A DNA stretch of 13,370 nucleotides, taken from contig BOBG01000060.1 in the NCBI GenBank assembly GCA_026002265.1, positions 1 to 13,370 on the forward strand. Direction: 5' to 3'. A program made the position numbers and the translations under genes. Shown here one piece after another: positions 6,400 to 13,370 of this stretch. Position 1 is the stretch's first letter. Every line of letters starts with the position of its first letter. The DNA comes from Spirochaetia bacterium. Its GTDB lineage: Bacteria; Spirochaetota; Spirochaetia; Treponematales; Breznakiellaceae. The notes below the pieces were generated by a model. That model did not search any database. It had not been told where the DNA came from and saw only the letters and a list, made by a program, of their open reading frames with translations.

Positions 6400-7214
6400 A
6401 GAATCTGCGTCCTGTCCTTTTTTTAGATTCTGGAATCGGAGGGCTTCCCTATTACCGGCATTTCCATACACGCAACCCGCGGGAGCCGGTTGTCTACGTT
6501 GCTGACCGGGCATCCTTCCCCTACGGCGCAAAAGACGCACCTACGCTAGTTTCATTAATCCGGAACCTCATCGCACGATGCATCGGGCGATTTAACCCCA
6601 AAATTGTCGTTCTCGCTTGCAATAGCGCTTCAGTCGCCGCCCTAGATGATCTCCGTAAACAATTTCCGGCATTTCCTTTTGTTGGAACGGTTCCCGCGCT
6701 CAAGCCAGCCATCGTCCAAAGTAAAAGCCGGATTGTCGGTCTCCTCGGCACGGAACGGACAGTCGCAACGCTGAACAGTTCCGAATGGACAAAGCGTTAC
6801 GGACCGGATTCCACAGTAATCGGCATTGCCGCGCCAGAGTTGGTAAACTTTGTTGAGAATGCGGCAATCACAAGTGATGAGGAATCATGCGAGCGCATGG
6901 TCGCGCCTTTTGTTGAAGGCTTCCGGCGGGCGGGCGCGGATTCCATTGTGTTGGGCTGTACTCATTTTCTTTTTTTGTCAGATGCATTTGTGCAACGTGC
7001 CGCACCGGATATACATATTTACGATTCTATCTCCGGAATCTCCGGCCGCGTTGAATCTCTTTTGGAAAGTATGGGCCGGAATCCGGGAACACCGGGAGAA
7101 CCGATCCTCGTAGTCACCGGAACGGATCCAATCGAGAGCCGGTGGAAACACTACGCCGAAATATTCGGTTTCCCGGGAGAGTCGTTATACACAATGCCTC
7201 TAAAAATAGAATAA
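6393..7214 (+). CDS. murI: Glutamate racemase
   Basis: Interconverts L- and D-glutamate, supplying D-Glu for peptidoglycan in the cytoplasm. The 273-residue length is typical. DSGIGG (Asp12) and DRASFPYGAKD match the substrate pocket. The two catalytic cysteines lie in ACNSAS (Cys76) and LGCTHF (Cys189), so the enzyme looks intact. The start is GTG at 6393, inside the end of the preceding lipoprotein gene (7-nt overlap), so translation is probably coupled. It is the last gene of the CCGG-rich operon. No clear terminator follows; the DNA switches to AT-rich directly after the stop. Confidence 0.93.
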   Translation: MVENLRPVLFLDSGIGGLPYYRHFHTRNPREPVVYVADRASFPYGAKDAPTLVSLIRNLIARCIGRFNPKIVVLACNSASVAALDDLRKQFPAFPFVGTVPALKPAIVQSKSRIVGLLGTERTVATLNSSEWTKRYGPDSTVIGIAAPELVNFVENAAITSDEESCERMVAPFVEGFRRAGADSIVLGCTHFLFLSDAFVQRAAPDIHIYDSISGISGRVESLLESMGRNPGTPGEPILVVTGTDPIESRWKHYAEIFGFPGESLYTMPLKIE

Positions 7215-7268
7215 ACGGAATATCAAAAAATAGTATAGATTTTAATAATACATGGGAAAAATTACAAA

Positions 7269-7796
7269 ATGAAACAATATACTGTTAGTTGTAATGACAT
7301 TTTAGAATCACCATGGAGAAATATTAAAAATATTTCAGTTGGTGATATTTCTCAATCTGTAGAAGAGAGATGTCCAAATATGTATTATACGATCAGTTGT
7401 GATGGAAGACCTTATCTTGTAATAAATGTATATTATGAATATAACACGACATTTAAAGATGCTGAGGTTTTGGGAAAATATGTTTTTATAGGTTTTTGCG
7501 ATTCTGTCTTTATCGTTAATTTGGACAATAATAATGTAAGAAAAATAATGTTAAGATATTATTTTGGTCATATGAATAAATATGAGAATTTTATCTTAAT
7601 AGGGTCTGCCTGCGACTTATTACTATTTGACAAGAGCGCTGAATTAAAATGGGTTGCAGAGGATGTAGGTATTGATGGCGTTATTGTTCATGATTTTGAC
7701 GGAAAATATATTTACGGCAACGGTGAATACGATCCGCCAGGCGGATGGATTAAATTTAAAATATGTTATAAAACAGGAAAAAGAGTAAATGATTAA
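7269..7796 (+). CDS. AT-rich conserved hypothetical protein with a DPPGGW motif
   Basis: The 175-residue protein has no signal peptide or membrane segment. It is rich in beta-prone runs (YVFIGFCDSVFIVNLD, ENFILIGSACDLLLFD) and ends with a block containing VGIDGVIV, then GNGEYDPPGGW (155-160) and KICYKTG. I recall this WxxxDxxIDGVxx...GEWDPPGGW arrangement from uncharacterised bacterial proteins, some possibly immunity-like; that is memory-based. The gene is much more AT-rich than murI and rtcB, has no CCGG, and lies in a small island of about 640 nt, suggesting recent acquisition. The ribosome-binding site is weak (GGGA about 13 nt upstream). It converges on rtcB with a 61-nt gap. Confidence 0.7.
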   Translation: MKQYTVSCNDILESPWRNIKNISVGDISQSVEERCPNMYYTISCDGRPYLVINVYYEYNTTFKDAEVLGKYVFIGFCDSVFIVNLDNNNVRKIMLRYYFGHMNKYENFILIGSACDLLLFDKSAELKWVAEDVGIDGVIVHDFDGKYIYGNGEYDPPGGWIKFKICYKTGKRVND

Positions 7797-7857
7797 TATA
7801 TTGATAAATGGAATTATTTTTACTCGTGATACTGTCTCTTCCAATATTACATATAGT

Positions 7858-9006
7858 TTATTCCACGGTTTTAAAATTGTATAACGGCATCAGGCGCTGC
7901 TCTATTTCCACTGTATCTTCAAGGTATTCAAGGATATCCCGGGGACGTTTGTAGGCCATCGGGCTTTCGTCAAGCGTTTCTTTGCAAACGGTACTCGACC
8001 AGACATTTTTCATTTGTTTCCGGTATTCATCTAGGGACAGACCTTGACGAGCTTGGGAACGCGAAATCTTCCGGCCCGCACCGTGGGGAGCAGAATTATT
8101 CCATTTTTCGTTAGCCTTTCCACGGCCGAGAATTGCACCATCAGCCATGGAAAAAGGAATCACGACTTTTTCATCTTTATGCGCGGAAATTGCCCCTTTC
8201 CGGATAAGTGAATCGGAAAAATCAAGATAATTATGCATGCTGTCGCGGTATTCTGTTTCATGAATGTCAATTTTAAAAAAATCTTCGGCAATCGTTGCAG
8301 CCATAAGAGCCCGGTTTATTTTTGCATATTGTTGTACGATAACTAGATCATTCCGGTAATTTTCGGCTGAATCTCCGGAAATATATTTTAACGGACTCGA
8401 TTCCGGCGTTTCCCGCAGGGCGTATACATCATGGTACTCGGCTGTCCATGTTCCCAAAACCCTTGAACCGGAATGAATTAAAAGCCACCGGTTATGATTT
8501 TCGTCACTATCGATCTCAATAAAATGATTCCCGCCGCCGAGTGTTCCAAGTGATGCAAAAATCCGTTCCGGTGAACGTTCCAGCTGCTTGCACAATTCCC
8601 GGAGCTGCTGTTTAAATTGATTGGAATCTCCGCCGGTAAAAGCAGTTACATCGGCCAATTTTTCATGCAGTGATGAGCGAATATCCATGCCGGCCGGAAT
8701 ATTTTTGCGGATAAATGCATCCAATTTATCAAAACGCATATTTCCCCGGCCGAGGTTGCACGCACACACTCCGCAGCCAATATCCACACCGATCAGCGCC
8801 GGAACAATTACTTCATTACAGGTGGCAGTAAAACCAACCACACATCCTTTACCTATATGAACATCCGGCATGATGCGGACTTTTGTGCCGGCAAAAATTT
8901 CTTGATCAAGGTACTGCCGGATCTTGTCTTCGCACGTTGCCTCAACCGCTTTCGCGTACACAAGTGCCTCGTTAAACTTTCCCTTGACTACAATTGGCTC
9001 GATCAT
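7858..9006 (-). CDS. rtcB: RNA ligase RtcB (RtcB2-type, paired with PrfH)
   Basis: RtcB joins 2',3'-cyclic phosphate (or 3'-phosphate) and 5'-OH RNA ends using GTP and manganese. At 382 residues it is shorter than Escherichia coli RtcB (about 408). Metal and active-site motifs are present: MPDVHIGKG (Asp48, His50), GVDIGCG (Asp75, Cys78), GTLGGGNHF (His160), LIHSGSR (His177), and SAPHGAGR, whose His307 matches the guanylylated histidine. AAAGGAGAT gives an excellent ribosome-binding site. The ATG overlaps the prfH stop (ATGA). Adjacency to PrfH points to the RtcB2 group, which repairs 16S rRNA cut in the decoding centre rather than acting in tRNA splicing. Confidence 0.92.
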   Translation of the reverse strand: MIEPIVVKGKFNEALVYAKAVEATCEDKIRQYLDQEIFAGTKVRIMPDVHIGKGCVVGFTATCNEVIVPALIGVDIGCGVCACNLGRGNMRFDKLDAFIRKNIPAGMDIRSSLHEKLADVTAFTGGDSNQFKQQLRELCKQLERSPERIFASLGTLGGGNHFIEIDSDENHNRWLLIHSGSRVLGTWTAEYHDVYALRETPESSPLKYISGDSAENYRNDLVIVQQYAKINRALMAATIAEDFFKIDIHETEYRDSMHNYLDFSDSLIRKGAISAHKDEKVVIPFSMADGAILGRGKANEKWNNSAPHGAGRKISRSQARQGLSLDEYRKQMKNVWSSTVCKETLDESPMAYKRPRDILEYLEDTVEIEQRLMPLYNFKTVE

Positions 9007-9614
9007 GTATCTCCTTTAAAAATCCGTATTGGGTTTCCCCGCTCCAGTTCATAGTGAGTATGCCGGAGTTTTTCGTGCGCTTTTCCTTGACTTACAAGCA
9101 TTTCTTCTTCAAATAATGCCGCAAGACGGGAAATGCTTATCTTTTTATTCATATATTGCGAGCGTTCATCCCGTGAAATAACGCTTTTTCCAGTCGGAAT
9201 ATGTACCGCACGTACGGCACTTTCCGTTTTATTAACATTTTGTCCCCCAGGCCCGCCGGACCGGGCTGTCTCAAAACGCACCGCATCCGGTGAAAAAAGG
9301 GGAACAGATTCCGGCACTTCGTAGCGAGTCACTGCAATAAACCAATTTTTGCGTTTATGGTGCGGCCGGTAGGGACTTTTAAATATCCACTGTACGGTTC
9401 CAACCCACGACAGTACAAAAGGATCCGGATCGTCTCCTTCGATTTCAAGCAGCGCGGACCGGATATTTCCGGCTACCGGTGAAGGCATTGTTTTTATCAC
9501 TGTCGCCTTAACCGTTGCAGCATCGTGAATAATTTTCTGCACGGTACGGGCAGCCGCGTACGCACATTCCTCTGGACCGATTCCTGCACTAACATGTAAA
9601 TATATTGTTGTCAT
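9003..9614 (-). CDS. prfH: Peptide chain release factor homolog PrfH
   Basis: A short class I release-factor relative of 203 residues. It has the peptidyl-tRNA hydrolysis motif in SGGPGGQNVNKTESAVR (GGQ at 123-125) and lacks the long codon-recognition domain of RF1/RF2. The N-terminal half (MTTIYLHVSAGIGPEECAYA, FVLSWVGTVQWIFKSPYR) matches PrfH. Known members recognise ribosomes whose 16S rRNA is cleaved near A1493 and release the nascent chain so that RtcB can religate the break. The gene is translationally coupled to rtcB by a 4-nt overlap. No strong ribosome-binding site or promoter is visible directly upstream, so it may be read from the coiled-coil gene's promoter through the hairpin at 9634-9676. 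Confidence 0.92.
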   Translation of the reverse strand: MTTIYLHVSAGIGPEECAYAAARTVQKIIHDAATVKATVIKTMPSPVAGNIRSALLEIEGDDPDPFVLSWVGTVQWIFKSPYRPHHKRKNWFIAVTRYEVPESVPLFSPDAVRFETARSGGPGGQNVNKTESAVRAVHIPTGKSVISRDERSQYMNKKISISRLAALFEEEMLVSQGKAHEKLRHTHYELERGNPIRIFKGDT

Positions 9615-9633
9615 AGTGTCAGGTTATACTGCC

Positions 9634-9676
9634 TTCGACAGGCTCAGAGCTACTACCGGTTGTCGAGTCTGTCGAG
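9634..9676. repeat. Long hairpin between coiled-coil gene and prfH
   Basis: TTCGACAGGCTC (9634-9645) pairs with GAGTCTGTCGAG (9665-9676) over 12 positions, two of them G-U, around a 19-nt loop. CTTCGACAGGCTCAG resembles short palindromic units scattered in many bacterial genomes. There is no U-run on the minus strand, so it is more likely an mRNA processing or stability element, or a REP-type repeat, than a simple terminator. Confidence 0.6.
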
Positions 9677-9683
9677 ACACAAT

Positions 9684-10235
9684 TCACGTTTTCGGCCCAT
9701 CTTTCGATGCAGAATCATCACCTGACAGCTCTTCATCGGGAGCTTCTTCCGCTTTTTCTGGTTCAGCAGCTTTTTCTGCAAGGAATTCAGCTCGTTCCTT
9801 TTCAAGGGCATCTTTTTCTTCTTGAAGCGCAGCTTCTTTCCGGGCCAAGGCTTGCTCTCGTTCTTGAAGCTCAGCATGCAGTTTTTCCCGGCGCGCCCTT
9901 TCCTTTTCCTGCTGGATTGCGTCTTTGCGTTCCTGAATCATTGCCTCACGCTGGTCAATAGCTTCCTGAAGCGAAACCAGTTCATCTACAGTTGCTTTGA
10001 TTCTAGCATCATCGCGGGCTATCTCGTCAGCATCCTCTTCGATAAAAGCCGTATAAACTTCAGCTCCGAGCCGGTTGATCAGCTTCCGCACTTGCCCTTC
10101 GAGCTGGTGTATTTCAACACTGATCACCCCGCGTTCCCCAATATCCTGAGCCGCCTCACCCGTTTTTGAAACAATAATTTTAGATGTTTGGCTCGCCTGC
10201 CCCAAAAGTCTCTCCATCAGCTCTTTAAAACCCAT
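9684..10235 (-). CDS. Coiled-coil protein of unknown function
   Basis: The 183-residue protein has a short amphipathic start (MGFKELMERLLGQASQTSK) and a middle ending in VRKLINRLGAEVYTAFIEED. A long, almost unbroken charged coiled coil follows at about residues 80-160 (KERARREKLHAELQEREQAL), with an acidic, disordered tail. No signal peptide is seen. The layout recalls PspA/IM30-like proteins, but I see no diagnostic motif and do not assign it. I chose ATG 10235 because AAAGGGGGAAAT precedes it; the in-frame ATG at 10298 lies inside the -35 region. It sits upstream of prfH-rtcB with a 69-nt gap, so co-transcription is possible but unproven. Confidence 0.75.
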   Translation of the reverse strand: MGFKELMERLLGQASQTSKIIVSKTGEAAQDIGERGVISVEIHQLEGQVRKLINRLGAEVYTAFIEEDADEIARDDARIKATVDELVSLQEAIDQREAMIQERKDAIQQEKERARREKLHAELQEREQALARKEAALQEEKDALEKERAEFLAEKAAEPEKAEEAPDEELSGDDSASKDGPKT

Positions 10236-10268
10236 ATTTCCCCCTTTTGCAAAAATTCTATCAAAAAT

Positions 10269-10298
10269 AGTATAGCACAAGGTACATGGAATCGGCAA
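10269..10298 (-). promoter_or_regulatory. Promoter of the coiled-coil (possibly also prfH-rtcB) unit
   Basis: Minus-strand TTGCCG (10293-10298) and TATACT (10269-10274) are 18 nt apart, about 34 nt upstream of the ATG at 10235. This is a plausible vegetative promoter between sua5 and the coiled-coil gene. Confidence 0.45.
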
Positions 10299-10319
10299 TT
10301 AAAAAAACCGGATTTTAGT

Positions 10320-11312
10320 TCAGGTGTGATGCGATGCCCGGCTGAGACGGTCGTTTATCGCAGTTCCAAGCCCTTGATCCGGAACTCTTTGCACGTAAAT
10401 AATATCAGCACCACTTGTATCCAGTGCATGGAGTAAGGCGAATAAATTTGCAGCCGCTTCCGTCAGCGAGCCATCTTCAGAAAGTACCCGAATCCGGCGT
10501 TCATCAACCGGAATAGTATGCTGCTCACGCCATTGATCACGGGATCTGCCGTCAAAAAAAAGGTACGCAGCGTCTTTGAGGGCCGGCACTTTTTCAAAAC
10601 ATTCAAGCGCAGTGCGAGGCGCATAGTGACTTTTAAGCTGACCCGGAGCAGTCGGTGCAGTTGAAAAACCGGAAAACAATTCCACAGGACCAATAAGCGA
10701 TTCAATCTGTTCGCGGGTAGTGCCTCCGGGCCGGAGAATCCGGGGATGATCCGCCGAGAGATCGAGAATGGTCGACTCGACTCCTATACCGGTTGGACCG
10801 CCGTCAAGAATCATATCAACAGCATCACCTAAACTTTTTTCCACATGGTCGGCAGTAGTCGGAGAGAGCTGCCCAAAACGATTGGCACTCGGCGCGGCAA
10901 TGGCACCGGTCGAATGTCGGATCAACGATAGTGCAACCGGATGATCGGGAATACGGACAGCAACCGTTGGCAACCCGCTGGTAGCTAAATCTGGTACGGA
11001 CCGTTGTTTAGGAAGAATAATGGTGAGAGGACCCGGCCAAAGGGCAGCGGAAAGGGTGTCAAGATTAGCCGTTGAATTCAAATTGGAACGATCCGCAACC
11101 CGGTCAAGTGAATCCGGATCGTTAAGGTGAATAATGAGGGGATCGAAAGTAGGGCGATGTTTTGCTGCAAAAATATTCGCAAGTGCTGTCCCATTGAATG
11201 CATCAGCACCAAGTCCATAGACTGTTTCCGTAGGAAATGCAACCAGACCGCCTTTTTTCAAAATATCCGCTGCATGAAGAATCGCATCTTCAGTAGCCAA
11301 TTTTTTTACCAT
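10320..11312 (-). CDS. Threonylcarbamoyl-AMP synthase (Sua5/YwlC)
   Basis: Makes threonylcarbamoyl-AMP from threonine, bicarbonate and ATP, the first step of the t6A37 modification of ANN-decoding tRNAs. The N-terminal YrdC domain (about 10-200) shows FPTETVYGLGADA, the KHRPTFDPLIIH ligand-binding block, LWPGPLTIIL and APSANRFGQLSPT. The 330-residue length and the C-terminal region starting near GQLKSHYAPR identify the two-domain Sua5 form rather than short TsaC. GGGGA lies about 8 nt before the ATG, inside a small hairpin. It follows mutS2 on the same strand after a 120-nt gap. Confidence 0.93.
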   Translation of the reverse strand: MVKKLATEDAILHAADILKKGGLVAFPTETVYGLGADAFNGTALANIFAAKHRPTFDPLIIHLNDPDSLDRVADRSNLNSTANLDTLSAALWPGPLTIILPKQRSVPDLATSGLPTVAVRIPDHPVALSLIRHSTGAIAAPSANRFGQLSPTTADHVEKSLGDAVDMILDGGPTGIGVESTILDLSADHPRILRPGGTTREQIESLIGPVELFSGFSTAPTAPGQLKSHYAPRTALECFEKVPALKDAAYLFFDGRSRDQWREQHTIPVDERRIRVLSEDGSLTEAAANLFALLHALDTSGADIIYVQRVPDQGLGTAINDRLSRASHHT

Positions 11313-11318
11313 TTTTTT

Positions 11319-11334
11319 TCCCCGATCTATGGGG
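11319..11334 (-). promoter_or_regulatory. Small hairpin over the sua5 ribosome-binding site
   Basis: CCCC and GGGG pair around ATAGATC on the minus strand, and the GGGG is part of the GGGGA ribosome-binding site of sua5. The CCCC arm belongs to the left REP-like repeat. The stem could limit ribosome access; this is inference from pairing only. Confidence 0.3.
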
Positions 11335-11386
11335 ACAGACCTCCGTATTTCTTTACAATATATATAATTACATGGGGTCAGACCTC
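11329..11386. repeat. Pair of REP-like repeats (GGTCTGACCCC type)
   Basis: ATGGGGACAGACCTC (11329-11343) and ATGGGGTCAGACCTC (11372-11386) are direct 15-mers differing at one base and spaced 43 nt apart. The second contains GGTC/GACC symmetry. This motif type occurs as scattered repeats in many bacterial genomes. Between and over them, on the minus strand, TTGAGG (11383-11388) and TATATA (11359-11364), 18 nt apart, may serve as a sua5 promoter. Confidence 0.7.
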
Positions 11387-11432
11387 AACCTGTTTCGGAA
11401 AAGTCTTCTCTTCTTTCCTCTGTGGTTCTTCC

Positions 11433-13370
11433 CTAGCGCAAAATGACTTCGGTCCGGCCAAAACCACCGATCTCCGGCCGGGAAAAATGAAAATCCGCAA
11501 CAACCGGCTGATTCCGCAAAAAATCCTGTACGCCGCGCTGAAGAACACCTTCACCAGTACCGTGGATAACCGCAAATTCATGGATTCCGGCAAGAACCGC
11601 CGCATCAAGCTGACGCTGGAGCCGTTCAAGCGCCTCCTCAAGATGCATTCCCAGCAACTTGAGTTCAAGCACTACCGGTTCACCCGCGGAAATATCCGTA
11701 GAAATCGAAACCGCAACAGGCTTTTCACCGGCAACCGGAACAAGTTCAGAATCTGCAAAACTCATCTTAAGCGATCCAATTTCCACGACCCACAGCCCTT
11801 TTTTATCACGCCGAAGCACCGTTCCGCGATTTTTGGAAGTACCGGCACGGACAGTGATTCCGGGACGAATTGCATCTGGTACACCCGGTTCCGGATCGAT
11901 TACCCGGCGCTGTTCCTCCAAAAATGCCTGCGTCTCATGTTCCTGGCGAGATTCCTCCGCCGAGCTTAATTGCTCAAGATCATGCAAAAATTCCTTTACT
12001 TTGAGCGTTTTTTCACGGGAAAGTTCCCCTTCCTTGAGTTCCTTGACCAAATTTTCCAAAGTTTTCCGGCTTTCTTGTAACAAAGTATGCAACCGGCCCA
12101 CTCCTTCAGCCTTGAGTTCCCCTTCCTTTTGCCGAAGCCGGAGTTCCCGGAGATCGGCTTTCCGCTTTTCTTCCCGGAGCCGGCTTTCCTGCTTACGGAT
12201 CGCATCAGCGGCAGAATCAAGGGACTGGTGTTTTTCCTTCAAACCGGCAATCAACGTAGAAACGTCACTTCTGCCATCTTCGAGGTAGGATCGCGCCTGC
12301 GCCACAATATCCGGTTGTAGTCCATTCCGGGCAGCAATATCAACAGCCCGGCTTTCTCCCGGAATTCCCATGATGATCCGGTAGGTCGGCGAAAGAGTGT
12401 GAGAATCAAATTCAACAGACGCATTTTCAACACCGGTATGCGTGTAGCCATAATTTTTGAGCACACCATGGTGAGTCGTGACGATGAGGCGGGAACGGAT
12501 TTTGATGAGATGGTCGAGAATAGCCATTGCCAAGGCAGAGCCTTCGGCCGGATCCGTCCCGGAACCAAGTTCATCAATCAGCACAAGGGAGCGCTTCGTC
12601 ACGAGTGCGATGAGTGAGGCAATATTCGTAATATGCGCGGAAAAAGTCGAAAGGGACTGTGAAAGGGACTGCTCATCACCAATATCCGCGTAAATTCCAT
12701 CAAAAAAAGGCAGACAAGTGCCGTCATCAGATGGCAGCGCAAGACCAAATTGATTCATCAGCGCAAAAAGGCCGACCGTTTTAAGCGCAACAGTTTTCCC
12801 CCCGGTGTTTGGTCCGGTGATAATCGCGGCAGTCGTTTCGGGATCAAGGGAAAAATCAATGGGAACCGGCTGAAGCAACAAAGGATGCCGGGCGCGTTTG
12901 AGAGTCAGTGCCGGAGATTCCGGTACAAAAATTCCCTTTGTTTCGTAGGAATAGCGAGCGCGTGCCCGAATCGTTTCCAAAAACACTATTTTTTCATGCA
13001 GCTCATGCAAGGCAGGTCCGGATTCAGCAATGCGTGCGGTCATATTCCGGAGTACTTTTTGAATCTCCGCGTTCAATCTGCCCTGTTCAAGGGTAATCGC
13101 ATTGTTTTTTTCAACAATTTCAGCCGGCTCCACGAAAATAGTCTGACCCGTGGACGAAACTTCATGGATAATTCCCGGAATCCGCCCCCGGAAATTCGCC
13201 TTGAGCGCAAGTACCAGCCGGCCGTCACGTTGAGAGGGAATGGTCGATTGCAGCATCCGGCGGCTTTCCTCAGTTTGCATATAGGATCCGAGCGCAGATT
13301 CCAACTCCCGATTCAGACTGAGAATCCGCCGCTGAATATCCCGGAATTCCGGTAAATCCCGGAGTTTGCC
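11433..13370 (-). CDS. mutS2: Endonuclease MutS2 (5' end beyond window)
   Basis: The frame is open from the window edge to TAG at 11433: 645 residues of a family near 780, so roughly 140 N-terminal residues are missing. The MutS-type ATPase has Walker A GPNTGGKT, coded near 12800, and Walker B LVLIDELGSGTDPAEG. A long charged coiled coil follows (KESRLREEKRK-type heptads), then a C-terminal Smr domain with AVIHGTGEGVLQ. MutS2 acts on branched DNA and, in Bacillus, on collided ribosomes, where the Smr part matters; it is not part of mismatch repair. The usual LDLRG-like Smr motif is here LELKLLGM, with Asp to Glu and Arg to Lys changes. The gene precedes sua5 on the same strand. Confidence 0.93.
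   Translation of the reverse strand, partial: GKLRDLPEFRDIQRRILSLNRELESALGSYMQTEESRRMLQSTIPSQRDGRLVLALKANFRGRIPGIIHEVSSTGQTIFVEPAEIVEKNNAITLEQGRLNAEIQKVLRNMTARIAESGPALHELHEKIVFLETIRARARYSYETKGIFVPESPALTLKRARHPLLLQPVPIDFSLDPETTAAIITGPNTGGKTVALKTVGLFALMNQFGLALPSDDGTCLPFFDGIYADIGDEQSLSQSLSTFSAHITNIASLIALVTKRSLVLIDELGSGTDPAEGSALAMAILDHLIKIRSRLIVTTHHGVLKNYGYTHTGVENASVEFDSHTLSPTYRIIMGIPGESRAVDIAARNGLQPDIVAQARSYLEDGRSDVSTLIAGLKEKHQSLDSAADAIRKQESRLREEKRKADLRELRLRQKEGELKAEGVGRLHTLLQESRKTLENLVKELKEGELSREKTLKVKEFLHDLEQLSSAEESRQEHETQAFLEEQRRVIDPEPGVPDAIRPGITVRAGTSKNRGTVLRRDKKGLWVVEIGSLKMSFADSELVPVAGEKPVAVSISTDISAGEPVVLELKLLGMHLEEALERLQRQLDAAVLAGIHEFAVIHGTGEGVLQRGVQDFLRNQPVVADFHFSRPEIGGFGRTEVILR

Noticed and set aside
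11127..11969. 280-codon + strand ORF across sua5 and mutS2
   Set aside because: It runs antisense to two well-conserved genes and its Asn/Arg-rich translation resembles nothing known.
12750..13355. 201-codon + strand ORF at the right end
   Set aside because: Antisense shadow of the MutS2 ATPase region, which carries Walker A and B on the minus strand.
1..13370. CRISPR array or tRNA genes
   Set aside because: No regularly spaced repeats and no cloverleaf with T-loop and anticodon stem could be seen.

Overview
The window looks like chromosome from a spirochaete, most likely Treponema-like. This is an inference from the lipoboxes, the small barrel-type outer-membrane protein, the gene content and the host base composition; no single marker proves it. 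Host genes have intermediate GC and are extremely rich in CCGG (often TCCGG or CCGGA). Two AT-rich blocks, roughly 1371-2330 and 7215-7857, contain no CCGG at all and look acquired.

Left part (1-2865). A DegT/StrS-family sugar aminotransferase reads leftward off the window edge from a TTG start. Next come a weak small zinc-knuckle ORF and an AT-rich, self-contained RdgB/Ham1-type nucleotide pyrophosphatase gene with its own promoter. A palindrome-bearing AT-rich gap follows, then about 300-370 nt of non-coding, hairpin-rich DNA that resembles an orphan HEARO/IscB-type omega RNA.

Middle (2735-7214, + strand). A near-consensus promoter and a leader with three perfect hairpins precede six tightly packed genes: a small outer-membrane beta-barrel protein, a uracil-phosphoribosyltransferase-like protein with a long N-terminal extension, a TPR lipoprotein, a DUF503/YlxP protein, a second lipoprotein, and glutamate racemase (murI). 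Gaps are 10 nt or less and several genes overlap, so they probably form one operon joining envelope proteins, nucleotide salvage and peptidoglycan precursor supply. A 75-nt stretch encoding the first 25 mature residues of the outer-membrane protein is duplicated just upstream of its start codon.

Right part (7215-13370). An AT-rich orphan gene of unknown function follows murI. Beyond it, on the minus strand, lies a PrfH-RtcB pair, the ribosome rescue and 16S rRNA repair module, probably downstream of a coiled-coil protein gene. Further right are the Sua5/YwlC tRNA threonylcarbamoyladenosine enzyme and a 5'-truncated MutS2 gene. The mutS2-sua5 gap carries a pair of REP-like repeats that overlap possible sua5 promoter and ribosome-binding signals.
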